Assembly (NCBI GenBank): GCA_025331565.1
Contig: JAFREQ010000078.1
Coordinates: 186,001 to 250,000, forward strand
Reading direction: 5' to 3'
Length of the DNA stretch: 64,000 bases
From: Holacanthus passer
Taxonomy: Eukaryota; Chordata; Actinopteri; Pomacanthidae
A program made the position numbers and the translations under genes. This document shows, in pieces, positions 33,926 to 48,663 of the stretch (positions are counted from its first letter, which is position 1; each line of letters starts with the position of its first letter). Under the pieces are notes generated by a model. That model saw only the letters and a program-made list of their open reading frames with translations. It searched no databases and was not told where the DNA came from.

Positions 33926-34999
33926 CACAAAGGGATGCATTGATTTACCAGCAGTGTTTCCTTGGGCTGTGGTGCTTAAACAATTCTCAGCGGAAAGCAA
34001 GGAAACCCCCCTGACACCATCACACCTCCACCTGTCTGCATTCTTCATGTTGTTCACGGCACATTTTTAAGCTACACTTAACATGTTGTCACAGAAACAG
34101 GGATTCAATGAAGCAGATAACCTATATACTTGTGCATTGTTGGCAGGAGTTTTGCTGCTTTCACGCAGCCACTTGAAGGTTCAGTGTGGTTTTTGTTCCA
34201 ACACGACCTTCTGCAAACTTTTATATCTCAAGCTCTCAAAGCTCTTTTCATTTTTCTTCATTTTTTGTCCCTAAGACTGCAGCTGAATGGATGGATCACA
34301 CTATTGATCGAACCTCTTGACTCTGTCACAGCAACTTCACTCATAGTTAGAAAAATAAAGAAGTGTCTGCATTAACAGGGAGCTGTTCTTCTAAAATAAA
34401 GCAGTCAGTGAATGTAGCTGACACTGAAGTCTCTTTCCTTCTTCTTTAGCCATCTCCACCTGTATCAGTCTAATCAAAATGAAAGCTTGTTGTTGATAAG
34501 TTTTGCTGTATGTTGAGGCAGAGCAATAAACGCTGTGATCATGATTGACAAAGCTCTGCCAGCCGCTGTATGGTAAGAAAACAATTAACATGCCACTGCA
34601 AGTCTTAAACAGCTCCCCATAGATACACTGATCATTACAGCAGATTAGGCTGGAAGTCAATGTTCACACTTTCCTCATGTGATTCACACACAGAAGTAAA
34701 TCTATCAACTGGGTACAGGCACTGATGTCAGGCCCATCAATCATTAAGCCAGGGGTATCTTTGTCAATACTTCATTATCTTACTGCTTTGTGGTACTTCA
34801 GTGCTCATTATCTTGGAGGCATGCGATTGAGGACAATAAATTGTCAAACTGAAGGTGATTCTGTGTCGTAAACTCAGTTATCATCAACAGTAAGGTGGTA
34901 TCCTTTGAAGGAATCATTCCAACAATTGGCATTTAACTTTCTTGTCAAGAATTACAAGACAGTGATAGCACGGCTATTGGTTCTCCCCTTTCTCCATCA

Positions 35000-35240
35000 T
35001 TCTGAATTTGTGTTATCAAGTTGTTTTGTGTAAAGCACTTTGTACTATAAGTTTAGAAAAGTCCTCTATAAATAAGGATTGCTATTATATCATTTTCCAG
35101 TCTTTGTGCTAAGCTGAGCTAACCGCTGCTGCTGTCATGTTTGCCATACACACCTGAGAGTGGCATCGATATTTTCATTTAACTCCAGACAAGAAAGCTA
35201 ATAAACGTATTTCCCAAAATGTTAAACTATTCCTTTAACA
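35000..35240. repeat. teleost interspersed repeat(s)
   Basis: The left part (about 35025-35085, GTAAAGCACTTTG...CTCTATAAATAA) has the look of a LINE/SINE 3' end. The right part (35095-35240, CCAGTCTTTGTGCTAAGCTG through CCCAAAATGTTAAACTATTC) matches a repeat I recognise as abundant in percomorph fish. It supports the taxonomic inference. Confidence 0.55.
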
Positions 35241-35373
35241 GGTCCAGACGTTTCAAGTTTCATACGATGACCTTTGACCAAATCAGAGGTTCTTTTTTTT
35301 GATAGATTACCTCTAGTCTTTAGTATCTCTCTCCTCTCTGGCCCTTTTTCCCTCTTCCTCTCGTACTTCACTG

Positions 35374-35394
35374 TCTTTCTTTCTTTCTTTCTTT
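35374..35394. repeat. (CTTT)n microsatellite
   Basis: About five tandem CTTT units within a wider pyrimidine-rich stretch (35330-35420). Confidence 0.85.
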
Positions 35395-36344
35395 GTCTCT
35401 CACATTCCCTCTATTCTCTTCAGACCCTCGGGGCAGGGTCAAGAATGCTCCTACAGTGGCTTCTCATGCAGAGTGGCCTATTATCTCTCGCTGTGAGGGA
35501 CATCCAATACCCCACCCGGATTAGGTGCCAACTCGCTTTGCCAGCACCTCCTCTCCCCTCCCACCCTCTCATGCTCCTCTCTTTTTCTCTCCTCCTTTTC
35601 CCTCCCTGAGTGCTTGGCCAGGCAACATGCTGTTAGCCAGCACCCTGCTTTGAATGAAAAAGGCCTTTTAAAATTCATTAGGGGCTGAAGGCTCTGAGAT
35701 CCAGTCGGTCTGCCTGCCACATTCCTGCCGTTCCAGCACAGGACAGGGGAGACGGAGCAGAGAGAACAGCCTTTTATTTGGGGCTTTTTATGGACCCCTT
35801 CTCCCTTCTCTCGCCCCTGGTACCCGTGGATATCGCATTCTGCTAAAAAGGACCATCAGTCTGATAGAGCACGGTGCATTTGGAAAGGGAATAGAGTACA
35901 CAACAATAGCATTCCTGAAGGTCATCCTAGCCTCCCTACACCAGGCAACAGAGTCCCACGCTCCGACATAATGGGGATACAGCATTCCTCCGCACCTCAC
36001 ACGCAACGAGGTTAACCTCTTTAAATGACAATTAACGACTGTTTGTGAATTTAGTGCATGAAATCGGTGGCACAAAAATGCCAGACAGTTTGGTTACGAC
36101 GACAAAGAGGGCTTTAAGCAGTCATTTCGTCACAAGTTATTATTTGATGCCTCCGGTGAATTTGTCTGATTTCAAAATTTCATTTAAAGTAAAATAAGAC
36201 GAAACAAGGTAATACAACTTAAACCTGTACTCATTTCAAATTCAATTCAAAGATTTGACACAGTAAACAGAGTCCTAAACACAGTCTGAACTTCAATTTT
36301 TGAAAGTTTAGCAACCACTGACCTATTTACACATCCAGAAAACA

Positions 36345-36515
36345 TGAAGCAACATTAGCTTTCATGTGAAGTCCTGGCCACCTGGCAAAAATGACTCTAA
36401 TATTCACTCTCTTTTTAGCTCCGTTTTGGTCTCCTCCAACTCCTGAAGGAAAAATTTGGCTCCTGGGCTACTAAAAGCTCCACTATGCTCACCAGCCAGT
36501 CGATAACTTAGTCTT
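36345..36515 (-). repeat. interspersed repeat, copy B (partner at 27.0 kb)
   Basis: The reverse complement of this block aligns with 26960-27165, including a perfect 23-bp match at 36399-36421. It lies in the opposite orientation about 9 kb away. Confidence 0.65.
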
Positions 36516-38984
36516 TCTGCCTTTCAGAGGTAGTGAACAGTGGGTTATGAGAGCTTTTTTATAGCAAAAATAAAAAAAATATTTGACTTGTGCAGCTTTG
36601 AGGCTTCTTTTAGAATCTGAAAAGACTCAAAAACATAATTGGTCAAAAGTTTCAGGCTACTAATTCAAAAGAAGTATGTACAAAAACAAAGAAAAAAAGT
36701 GACTTGGCTGTATTGACATATGGGTACAAGTTTGAACAGGGAGTGTTGTGCGTCAGAAGCTAAGCTTTGGCTGGACATCCAGGACACAGATGATGATCGT
36801 AACAGATAGAGGCCTAATGCAGAGGAAAGTTCAAAGACCAGTGGAATTCAGTGTGCGGAATAATGACTGCATTTCAGGGCAATCGACCATGTGGAATTTC
36901 AAATAAATGCACAAACCTCATTAGCTATGCAACAACAAGGTGGATAAGGCTATCTGAACCTCTCAGGTATTAAACCTCTGACGTCATGGAGGAAAAAGAT
37001 ATGATTCCCTTGCTGAGAGGAGTAAGTGCGATTAAATGGCTTAATTATAGATTTGTGAAAAGTTTGCCACGGGCAGCGGTTTTAGTGAGTGCGGCTTCAG
37101 AAAGAGAGCCTGAAGGATTGAATAGGTGGCAGCCATGAGGGAGAAAATCTACAGAAGCTGCAATGGGGTTCTGACAGAACTATTGTTACATTCATACACC
37201 TCTGACTCTCCATTGCTCAAACACACATGTATACATGCACACTAAACACAATGAGGATGCAAACAGAAAAAAATATGAATTCGTTATCAGTACTTAATGA
37301 TTATTTTTCCTGTCCCTCCTGCAGGAACACTAATCACAAAGGACACACAAAGTGCTCATACATGAGTCACACAGGTGGGTGCATACATGGAAAAAAAAAA
37401 AGGCCCAGTCTGATGCTGTCATGGTGGTCAAACGGCACATTCCTAGAGGGAACCAACTGCGAGGGTTAGCCGCTGTCACGGCCTGTAACGAAAGTATGAA
37501 ATGACAACAACTCATTTAGCAGCAGCCAAGAGAAAACAAACCCTCCATGGCGTGTCCTTGCATTATCCAAACAAATCCTTAGTGTGTGTTGGAACATACC
37601 TGTGGTTAACCAAGCCATGACATCCCCCCCTCCTCTTTTGCAATCCCCCCTCAGCTTTAGGATTACATAAATGTTGAGAAGTAGGTCAATGTGAAGGCGT
37701 GCACAGTTAACAGTAGCAGATCTGGAGACCCTTGCACCACATCAACCACAAGGATCTGGCAGTCTGCCTCAGTAAAAGAGCTGTTTCAGCCAAACCTCCT
37801 GCGCTGTCAGGCTGCTTTCACTTGGGGCTCCCAGGATATCAGGGCTCCAAGGAGGAAAATGCCACACTTTTAGTCCCGCTTAGACACATTTACAGCGGTC
37901 TGAATGGCGAAAGATAGCGGCGAGGCCACGATTACAACAAATCATTTGAAAAGAAAGTGAGAAAGCAAAAGTGCAGAGCATTATGCCTCTGATTGTTAAA
38001 TGGGGTGTCTTCGGCTTTGTGAAAGCGTATGGTGTGTGTGAGAGGTAATTGCATTGTGGAGAGCTGTGAAAGGCTGCTGTACCCCTCATGAAATTACACA
38101 TAAAAGTCTGGATGGCTGGCTGTGTGGAGACTCATTAAAGAGAAATAAAGACTTCTCCGTAATTAGTTTCCTATTAATGCTCTAGTGCCTGTTCATTATC
38201 CATTCCTTTCATTATTTTTAGATAGAAAACTGAAATTGAAAGAGAATACCAAAATTTCATGTCATAATGAATCTTTCAATGAACCTGGGCTGATGATACA
38301 AAGACTCTCTACAAAGGAAACAGAAGTAGTATTATCTAGTTTTTGTGGAAGGAGTCAAGGGTCATCCACCTATCTACCTCCTTGAGACTTAAGCTCAAGG
38401 ATCTAGTTTCCATTCTCCAAATGAATTTTAAAGCCACGATGATCATAAAACCTCTTAAACATCCTTAAAGATTTGCGGTGATTTACAGATAAGCACTGTA
38501 ACTGCAGAGGTTCTTAGAAATGATTACAGATTACGGAGTACCTCTGTTGAATAAGGCTTGTCGAATCGCTCTTAGATAACACTCAAACTCTGAGATCAGT
38601 CGATATCAGGAAAGAGGATCCTTCACATTTCTAACCAGGACAGCAAATACACCAGGAATCTAATTATAAAGGAAGGAATCTCTGTCTTTATGTGTATGTG
38701 TTCTTGGCTTTTCTCTGCAAACGTTCATTCAATCGACTTCACACTTGCCAGGTGTATTGCTGGGGACCCAAGGAAGTGCAGTGTCGAGCGTGAAGTAGTT
38801 TATTTGAGCGGTTCTAGAGAAACATAAAGTTTAAATGACAGTCGGTGGCTACGTTAAGGCTGGGGCAAATCATCAACATAACAGATACCATCGATTACAA
38901 CAACAGTGCGTCGCAAAGATGGCTGCGGCCAATCAAAGCATGGAATCCCCCAGAGAACAAGATGCAGCTAATAAAAACTCGCAC

Positions 38985-39110
38985 CCAATAATCTTAAGTG
39001 TGGGAGTATTTCAGACAGAGACCCAACAATGTGATGCTCTACAATCACAGCAGCACAACTATGATGAAAGAGCACTTGAAGCAAAAACATCCCGAAGCGC
39101 TTTGTCAAGA
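38985..39110 (+). pseudogene. BED zinc-finger remnant of a hAT transposase
   Basis: The frame encodes VWEYFRQRPNNVMLYNHSST then TMMKEHLKQKHPEA. This is the pattern of a BED finger (VW.YF...C..C...(T).M..HL...HP), but the two zinc-binding cysteines expected after NNV are missing, apparently through a short deletion. The HL..KHP end is intact. No hAT dimerisation domain follows. This is a fossil fragment. Confidence 0.6.
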
Positions 39111-42100
39111 CGGCCTGTTTACTTTGTGTACCCACCCAAGCATGATATATTATGATTATCAACAAGCGGGACGTGCTTCTGTTATGGGTACTCACTTAAA
39201 ATTTATTTTCTAAATGTTTCTTCATCATCACCATTGTTGTTATGGTAACATAATGTTACGCCATGCGTCATTTAATGTTGTTGGTAAGTGAGGAAATGGC
39301 TTGAACTAATGTTAGACTGTAACGTTAGTTTCTTACCAAAAAGAGATACAAAAAGAATCGTTGATCTAAGTGATTAAAAAAAAGAAATTGAGTGCATTTC
39401 TAGACTTCATTACCAGAGCTATATCAACAGAGGGTCAGGGTTAAGCCTCTCTCTCAGTGGAGCTGTTCATACCTAATGAGGCGTGATTTGAGTTTTAATG
39501 TTAAGGTTTTGATAAAATTACACAATCAGTGTTGAGTGTGAAGTAGTTTGGATGAGCCGTTCTTAAAAAAGTTCAAGCAGCAGTACTGGAGGTCCAACAA
39601 TCAGCCCATTCTAAAGAGACACATTTTGAATGGGCACTATTTAGAAGTGAATCTGTACTGGAGGAAAATACAAGAAGGAAATGCCGAGAACGTTCATCAA
39701 TAACGGCGGAGAGACAAACGTAACATCTCGTACTGTAACACCTTGCTGGTCACGGCGCACGCTCACGTAGAGAGACACCCAAGCAGAGCTGAGTACTGCA
39801 AAAATAAACAGAAATATGAGTCTGTTTGACAAGTCCAAAGTCTGTCCCAGAGCAAATAAAGTGCTCCCTCCAATCAGCAGGGCTGTAAAGAATGTGTCTG
39901 CTGCCTACCTCTCACTGTGACGGCTCCACAAATACAGGAGAGCTGCGGGCTAGGAACTGCTGGAAAGCAGAGGGATGGAGGGTGTTGGTTATGAATGGAC
40001 GTGAGCCTCCACCGTAGGGAAAAACAGAGGGGGGCTTCAGTAAATACATCTCCACTTGGCACAGACTCCTCCGTGTTTATTGGGTTTGACCCCCACAGAT
40101 TGGACCCCTGTACCCAAACAAGGGGGAAAAGCCAATAAACTCACCTACCTCATGTAGAATTACAGTTCACCCTTCCCTAGCTAGCTTTCTTATGTCAGAT
40201 AAAAAAATATATATCTCCATATCTAACATCAGTGATTTACTACACATTACATTTACGACCGAAAATTAATGCTGAATTGCTGTTTTCTAAAAAATAATTG
40301 GCAACTCCAAGAAGCACTGCTGCAATGCGGGCTGGTTGGACGTCAGCAGTGGTTGTTTGTACTCGAGACGAACAGCTTGCACGCCCTCCAGGTCGCCCTG
40401 CTCTATACCACCGACAACCAACACCAATAAAACGCTTTTTACAACTGAGATTTCCTGTGCCATATGACATCAATTGGAAAAGAAGTGAAATATTCCAAAA
40501 ATTGGAGGCCTAACATACGCACTGTGAGTGCTGGGTCGGGTAAAGGTCGTTCCGCCCTCCTCTGACATTCTAACAAGGGCTATAAAGTTCCTAAGTTCTT
40601 CTCTGATAAACTGAGATTTCCACTCGAGCCATTTACCTGCTGTTATTATCCAAAGCAATAGCCAAAAAGTCATATTTCAACATTAGAGCAAGTACAGAAC
40701 AGTAAGTATCGTCCATGCTGAGAACAACATAGAGAGAATAGAAGCCTCATGGCCCTATTATTTTTTTCCTTGAAGGAAACCCGAGTGGGAAACCCTATTC
40801 TCCGTCACCTTTGGCCTACCTTGGCTGACAGACACAGGACCACCCACATCTCTTGTAAAGGGTGACGAGGCTGGGAGTTCAAGGTGAGCACTTTGTGTAT
40901 GTCAATCAATCCATGTGCTACAGTGTGAGTATAAAGTCTGTGTGTGAGCTGAAGGCCGTAACGAACTGTAGCGTCTATAGTGTTAAAGGAAAATAACAGT
41001 GGTTTTGTACATTTTAGTCTGTTTGCTAACTAAGCACTTTGCAACCCATGCCATGCCAAACCAATTAAGCTATCTGTTGGTTTCTATTCATTTCGAAACA
41101 ATAACCTACTTAGGTTGTGTAATCCATCATTGTGTCTGCCTTTGTTTTAACAACATGAGGTTGAGTCTCGCCAGCCTAACCATTCTGTTCATTGATTTAC
41201 GGTACAGAAATTAATGAAAGACAAAGAACGTGTGAAAAGATGCACCCAAGAACCTAAACCTGCAAAAATGATCAACAAATATCTTGATACATGACGTCCT
41301 AGTTACTGTGGACAGTGCTCACTGTTTTCATTTGAACTATCTTCTACCAAAGAAGTTATGAAAATGTGTTCAGACACTGTGTCCGGAAAAAGAAGCTGCT
41401 GTTACATTTTGACTTTTGAGTTTTAATGCTGTGAGCCCCACAAACAAAATTCCATTCATCTCTATTGTATTAGTTTGCTCACAGAAGCCTCACATAGGGA
41501 TACCTGTGCAAATAAAACACTATCCGAAGGGCTCAATACCACTGGTGTTAAGTCGAGTTCAGTTTTATAGTATGCCCCCAAAAACCCCTTAAAGGAGCGA
41601 ATGTATGGTTCTTTAATGAGCTGGAAAGAAAGAGCGGGCCATCTGAAATTTCTCAAAGCTGTTGTTGAACAATTAAATTAGACTGTACTGAAAGACATTC
41701 GGAAACAGATGAACCGATGTAAGATGGTAATATATGCTTCAGCAGACATCTGCCAGGGAAGTTTTGTGGAAGTACATATGGTTTAGGATTGAAAAGGGAA
41801 CTAAAAGTTGAATGGAAAGTGGAATGCCTTGACAACTGTCACCAGAAGACATTTCCCATAACCTGTCAGGCTTTCCGAGCGCTGCGGTTAGCCAACTCTT
41901 ATTACCCTTACAGAATCAAAACTTGGCGCCCGTCTCACGTGTACCAAAAGATGATTCAATTGAGATGATTTGAGTAGGAATCCCCATTGTGTTTGTTTTT
42001 GTTCCACGGGTTGAGGCCCCTGGAAAGCCAAAGTAAAAATACCCAGAGCTCCCACATATTTAAGCTGTTTCAACATTTGTGAGGCCCAAGGTGTGCCACA

Positions 42101-45100
42101 GGACGGACGGGCCAACCAAACACACTCTGCAAACTGGTCTGTCTAAATTTACGTAGCCCGAGCCTGACCTACTGTGGCCTTTTCCAAGGGAGGAGAAAGA
42201 TATGTTTGGTGCTTTGAGGGCAGTGCAAAGGCGGGAGTTCAGACTACGAGAAGGGTCGAGAAAGAGGGCGGAGAGTTTTGGGTGAGTCACGTTCAGATGA
42301 AGTTTTTGTTTGAGGATCTCCCCCTTTCCCTCCCTCTCTCTTTCTCTTCCCTCCCACGCAGGGAGTCCTCTTAGTGTATGGTGCTGGCTTGCTCAGAGAA
42401 AGAGGAACCCCCGGCTAAAAGGTCAGGAAAGCCACACAAGCGAAGTGGGAAGATGCAGAAAGTCGGAGGATTTTGACCTCACTGGATATGACGAGTGTGT
42501 TGCCTCAAAAATTCCTCTCGCCATATGCTCTGATACTGTATATCTGCAAAAAAAAAAAGCAAACACAAATTTGGCTGCAACCTTGTATAACCGCAGGATC
42601 TGACCCCCTTTTGATGCCACGCATACTGTCTGGATTGTAACAAAAAATCTGTTTATGTCTTTTCATATCAGCATTCTTCTCATTGTTGAGGTGTTCCAGC
42701 AGTTGTTCCTCTTTGCTCTGTCCAGAATACTAAAAACAGCATGGAAACACAGTGCGTTCTGCAGAAAGAAAACACCATCATACCACAAGGTTACACCCAC
42801 GATTTCCAAAGAATGCAATGGATGTGTTCCCAAAGGGGAAAAAAGCAGACCTTGCCAGGCAAAGTACAGACTAACTGCCCATTATGAGGGATTTCCCAAA
42901 ACAGCCATGTGAAGCTAGATGTATGGGAGGGGCTGGTATGGAAAAAAGAGGAGAAGGACTATGTGTTTTAACGTTGCATAGGAAAAAAAACAAAACGGGC
43001 CAAAAGGTTTCCCATAAATGTTAATGAAGGGCTTTCCCAGAAAGATTTTTTTCCTCCTTTCAGCATGAAACAAGAGGTCAGGTGCTAATGTTAACCAGCA
43101 GAGCTGGATCCAAGGATCTGCCTTAAAAGTATAATAGAAGAAAAGCATGTGGAATTAACCATTCTGCAGGGATTTAGTAGTGAGGTAGCTAACTTTGCAT
43201 GATGATGTGTTAGAAGAACTGAGCAGGCCTCGTGCATGGAGAGGCACACAAATCTGAGAAAAGCCAAGATGACTGAATCATTTTTCACTTTTAGAAATGG
43301 CAACATTTGCAGACAGGTAAACCTCTGTAATGTATCAGGTCTGTTTCCAGGTGGCCAATGCTGTGGCTGCACTGAAGCAGTTTCTGGAAATATTTAGAAG
43401 GTTAATCATCTGTGTTGGTTTTCGGTTGTTTGTTGCACACATGGCTGCTCTGGAGTTCTCGCTTGTGCTGATACAATTTGGTTTCTGATCTGTGTGTCTA
43501 CAGGCAGCAAAATAAACTTCCAGAATCGATACCTCCTTCAAAAGTTAATTTAGAAGCAATTACGAAAAACACAAGTGCAGGCCCAGGGTTGTGGAAGCGA
43601 CTTCAGCTGTCACTGTTGTCTAGAGGAAGGTTGTAAGACATTATAGATTACTGTCTTGTCTTCTGGAGGCACCACAGGCCAAATTCAACTACTCATCTGT
43701 TTTGTGAGGAGCCCGTTAAATAACGTCAGTGATACAGAGTACCTGCACTTACACATCCAACAGTGCAGTATGTAATGAATGAATGCGCCAGTAAAGTGAT
43801 AACCTGATATCTGGACTACGATATAACTATAGGGATTTAGTGTGAATGCATGATTGTCAATGACAAAATATGACACATCAATTTCTTTGTGCTGGCTAGT
43901 TTTACATCTTAGAACTGATTCACCACATACCTGGTGACCTAACTACAAAAGGTCAATGGGAAACCTGTAGAAACCAGAGCAAAGTTACTAATAAAATAAA
44001 AAGCTTTTGATGTTTGTTGAAATTGAAGCATCATGGGACTAACCTCTGCTATCCTCTGCCACCCTGTTCTGTTGCACTACACAGAACAGTTGGATCATTC
44101 ATCAGAAAATGAAAATTACTCCCGTCCTGTTGGCCAGACTGAACGGACAGCAGCATCATGAACAGTCCAGCTGAACCCAAGAAGGATGTTCTGTACCTCA
44201 TGTACTTTAGCTCTTAACTAAGGCCACTGTGGACACCATTCATTTTCTTTGACAGTGTGACAGTCCACAGAGTTTAAACAGAGATACGGGTTAGTCAACC
44301 AGGGATCCTCACATCAGGAACGACAATGAAATTCAGCGTCACTGGTGCAAAGTGAGGCAAATAGCTATGTAGCTGAAATGTAGGATTCACTTTCCAACTA
44401 AAAGTCCTGACTGACAAACAGCAGACATAACTGAGCCATAATATTTTTAAGATTTCTTTCAGATACACCATTAGGACAATAGTATTTGACAGTTCTCCAC
44501 TCAGACATTAAAGCTGGTGGTTCCATTGTGTCAGTGTATAACCGTGTTGTTTTCAGTGGGAGGATTACACTTAGTTACCTGTACCTCTTCAATGTCCAGA
44601 CAGTTTGACTGCAGTTGATATTCTTGCATCACTGAAAAGTTGCCTTAACTGCATCATTGTGCCAATATGGGCCGTTGGCTGTGTGTCAGTCTCCATTGGT
44701 CCAGCTTATTAAGACTTACTACTGATGTCATCATTGGGCTACAGCTGCTTGAGGATGACTAAGATGATGTGCACAGTACAGTAACTTGATGGCTGATTGT
44801 TCACTTACAGCAGCTATAATGGATTTTTATGACGAACGTGAAAGCAATGTGACAGTGAAAGGAGTCACTTGTATTGATGAAGTTCAATTATCACCTCAAC
44901 CTGCAGCTCTTCTCAGCCTTATGGAGCATTATAATGGGTTTCACACACTGCAAATGAATTATAGCATTGCTCCATATCTGTTGGACGTGTACATACTGTT
45001 TGGTAACTGTTTGCTAACTGGTCTAAAACCAGCCTCCTTCTGTCTTCCTGTCAGTGATAACAGGCTGCCAGCAGTCAGGCCCGTCCAGCTATGTCTTTGA

Positions 45101-46928
45101 AGCCGCACATGTAACCCATGTGTGCGTGTTGGAGGGCCGCAGCCGCTCCCTCCCTCCCTCACTCGCACTGCTGAGGCCCGGACTCACAAGGCCACGGAGC
45201 TCGCCCCCTTACCCTCGGGCCTCCATGCAAAAACATCGCCACTGCCGCAGTGAAACGAGACAGACTGTAATGGAAACGGCACACTTTCCAGACACTTGAG
45301 GGAATAGCAAGCATCTCTGCCTGAGCCCTGTCAAAAAAACATACAGACTACCAACCCTGGTCCCCCCCACCCCACCCTTCGTGCTCGTCTGGACATCGGG
45401 ACATCTCGTCTTTCAGGAAATAACTGGGCAGGTTTCGTAATGATTAGAACATAGACATTATAGATAATAAACCCTCAAGGCACAGGATTTTTCAAACGCT
45501 AACAAAAACAAAGTCTAATTCACCAGAGATTCTGTATTCACAATGTAACTGCTAATTTTCAGCGATTCAAGGTTGCGCGCTTTACTTTGGAGACAGACAT
45601 TCCTTCGACTCATATTCCAGTGTTTTGTGTTGCATACTGATCGTTCTATGATTCAACAGATGAATCACAAACTGGAAGTCTAGACCGCCAAAAGAGTCAG
45701 AGGATAGTTTAAATGATGTGAAGAATATGAAATATGATAATACTCTTTCCATGGAGTGTCTCTTGTGGAATGTGCAGCCTCACCTGTGTACCTGCCAGGT
45801 ATGGGGAGGGTGCATTTACTCTGGGGGTGGGGGCCGTGACAGCCTTGTGTATCGGGGGGGCTGTCACTCAAGATATTAGGGGATAGTTGTATGCTGCATG
45901 GTAGAGCTGAAATGATTAGTTTATTAATTGTCAAGGAGAACAAATATGAGGAATTTCTGCTTTTCGTCTCTATTAATCAAGAAAATAATCAGCACGTGAA
46001 TAATGAAAATAATGGTTGGTTGCATTCCTTCTGTATGCTGTACAACAAAGAGCGGGACTGTTTGTGCACAGAAAAACAAGGACCCTCGAGCCGAGGCTGG
46101 GGTTGAACTGTAACTTCAATCAAACGCTCAGCTTACAACGGTGTTATTGTGCAGAATTAGTGCAAATGACCTATTACACCTGAGGAAACACACATCTGAA
46201 CGGTTACAGGAATGTGGCTTTGTTACAAACTAGTTCACTTGAGGTGCAGTTTCAGTCAGTGTTTGATCTAATCCAATCTAATATACAACTTCGGGGTCAA
46301 ATTAGGATACTTAATTTGAGTCTGACAAAATTCAGAGTGTGGTTTTGAATCCTGCTTTTGGCGCCAGGATAATGTAATAATCTTAAAGTGTTCACGTCAG
46401 ATTAAAAAAAAAAACAATGTAAATGAAGCAGTGTTGAAATGAAGTCCTGGCATCTGCTATAGGTGGATCAAAGATTAGAGAAGAAGCTATAAGGTGAAGA
46501 AGTGTGTCACTCCCCCCCTCCTTAATTTCACCATTATAGAAGTGGATCGCATTTCGACCTCCCCTCTCCGCCAGCCCCCTTCCATCTGATAACATATAGT
46601 GCTGTTCAGAAGCTCTTAAACCTTGCCATTCTTCACATTCTCCGGATTCTGGATGGTGTGACCTCATTGGGTGAGCGAAGCTGGTAGGAAAATAGCCCCC
46701 GGCCGAGCCTTTGCTTCAACATGGAAAGTTAAGCTAACAAAGAATGCATGACTATGTGCAAACTTGACTGTGGCTGCACTTGTGAGTGAAAACAACATGT
46801 TTTCCTATGCGAGCTTGATTTCAGTCCAATGTGCAGGTTATTGTGTAGGTGCAAATGCCAAATGGACGTGTGAGCGTGCATGGTTCAGTCTCATCTGAAA
46901 TGTTCGTATATAGCTACCTGCAGGCGCA

Positions 46929-46970
46929 CGCACACACACACACACACACACACAGACACACACACACACA
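46929..46970. repeat. (CA)n microsatellite, interrupted
   Basis: 42 bp of CA with one GA interruption. Confidence 0.93.
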
Positions 46971-48237
46971 GAATCTATCTGCACCTTTTAAGAATTGCAT
47001 CAGACCTATAAGTCAACTGTGCTGGCACAAACTTGATAACCTTCCAAATCTAAGCAAAGTCTAACTACAAGTCAGAATATTAATATTTAAAGAAAATTTA
47101 TTACTTAATGTACCTACCACATGCGAAACAGTGTAATCCTTGTGATGCAAGAAAAATCTAATAGTAAAGTGAAATCAAATCAAATACAAGTTATTCATTT
47201 GTCTTGGCGGCACATAGCGACATGAGTGGTTATTGCATCTGGACAGTGGAACGGAACGTATGGTCTTCTACTCCTGCCTTGTTACCAGTCAGTGTGCACT
47301 AAGCTGCTTTATAATACTGCACCATAGTCATGTAGATGTATTCGTGCAACTTAGGGACTTACAATAATCCTATTTTGTGACAAGCTGATGCAAGAATACC
47401 AATGTATTTAGCTGAATGTTATGTTGGTATGATGTGTCGTAATTTGATTCAAAATTCCTATTGGGCCTCAACTCAAGCGTTTGTTGAGAACCTTGAGTTA
47501 AAACTCACGATAAAGCTCTGCAAAATCATTTGATCTGCAGGTTCATAACTATAACATTATTTTCAAACTGTCATTTACATTGTTATTATAAAAATGTTGA
47601 TTATAACATTAATGATTTTTGACCACAATCGACAGGAAGATATGAAATCAAACTCACATTATTAGCCTATATTATAGAGCAAAATTGACCTGTTAGACCT
47701 GTAAAACTATTTCTTACTTACATATCTGTCAAAGTAACTTGAGTATCACACTGGATTAACATTTCTGCCACATTAAGACTATAAGTCAAAAATTCAGTTT
47801 TAGTGGGTTTTAGCTCTTTTGATAGATGCTTGATTTTTGGTTTATTTCCTCTCTTTGCTGTTTCATGCTGGACAGGCAACAAAAAACTTGGCATGCCAAA
47901 GCTTGTTTACTGGAAACTGCTGCCTGCAGTTTTATGTGTACGGTTTAAGAGAGCCGTGAATCTCACAAACTACAGTCTACAGTATGTGTAGGGTGGAGAA
48001 GGAAAAACAATGGGCTGAAAACTGCATAGAGCTGCAGAGTTGGATATTAATTCTGAGGTTTGATACTGCACATAACCTTTGAATCATCATTTGAATCGAT
48101 GACAGCATCCAAGAAAAAAAAATCAAGTCTTGCAGGTTTACGTGGCATTTGAGAATGACTTCATTTATAGATCCAACAGGAAAATGAGGGGAAGGACGGA
48201 AATGAGCAGGTTGAGGTAGCGGTAGGCGCAGAGAGAG

Positions 48238-48290
48238 GTGGATGCAAAAGAGGAGGATGAGGAGGAGGATGAAGAGGAGGGAGGTGGCTT
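48238..48290. repeat. purine-rich (GAG/GAT)n tract
   Basis: Degenerate GAGGAT/GAGGAG trinucleotide run, low complexity. Confidence 0.8.
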
Positions 48291-48406
48291 TGGTTGTGCA
48301 GCAACGCTTGTCACAGTTCTGACGGTAGAAAGCAATTATATGGCCCTCTGCTCTACGGAATGTTCTTGGAATACAGAGCAATGTGATCCATTAGGTTTGC
48401 TAATCA

Positions 48407-48408
<2 letters not shown>

Positions 48409-48443
<35 letters not shown>

Positions 48444-48460
48444 TGTGAGTGTGTGCAAGT
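48409..48460. repeat. (GT)n microsatellite
   Basis: About 32 bp of pure GT, then GAGTGTGAGTGTGTG. Confidence 0.95.
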
Positions 48461-48624
48461 GAGTTGCATGCCTCTCAATGGAGCACATAATTACTAGCTG
48501 GTGATAAAAAGGGGAGAAGGGGGCATTGTGGGATAGCTGTAGTGTGAGTTGCCATTTCTACCAGGGTTTATTGAATGACTGTAGGTGGACATGATTAACT
48601 ACATAGCTGGGAGCTCAGGTATGC

Positions 48625-48628
48625 ACGC

Positions 48629-48663
<35 letters not shown>

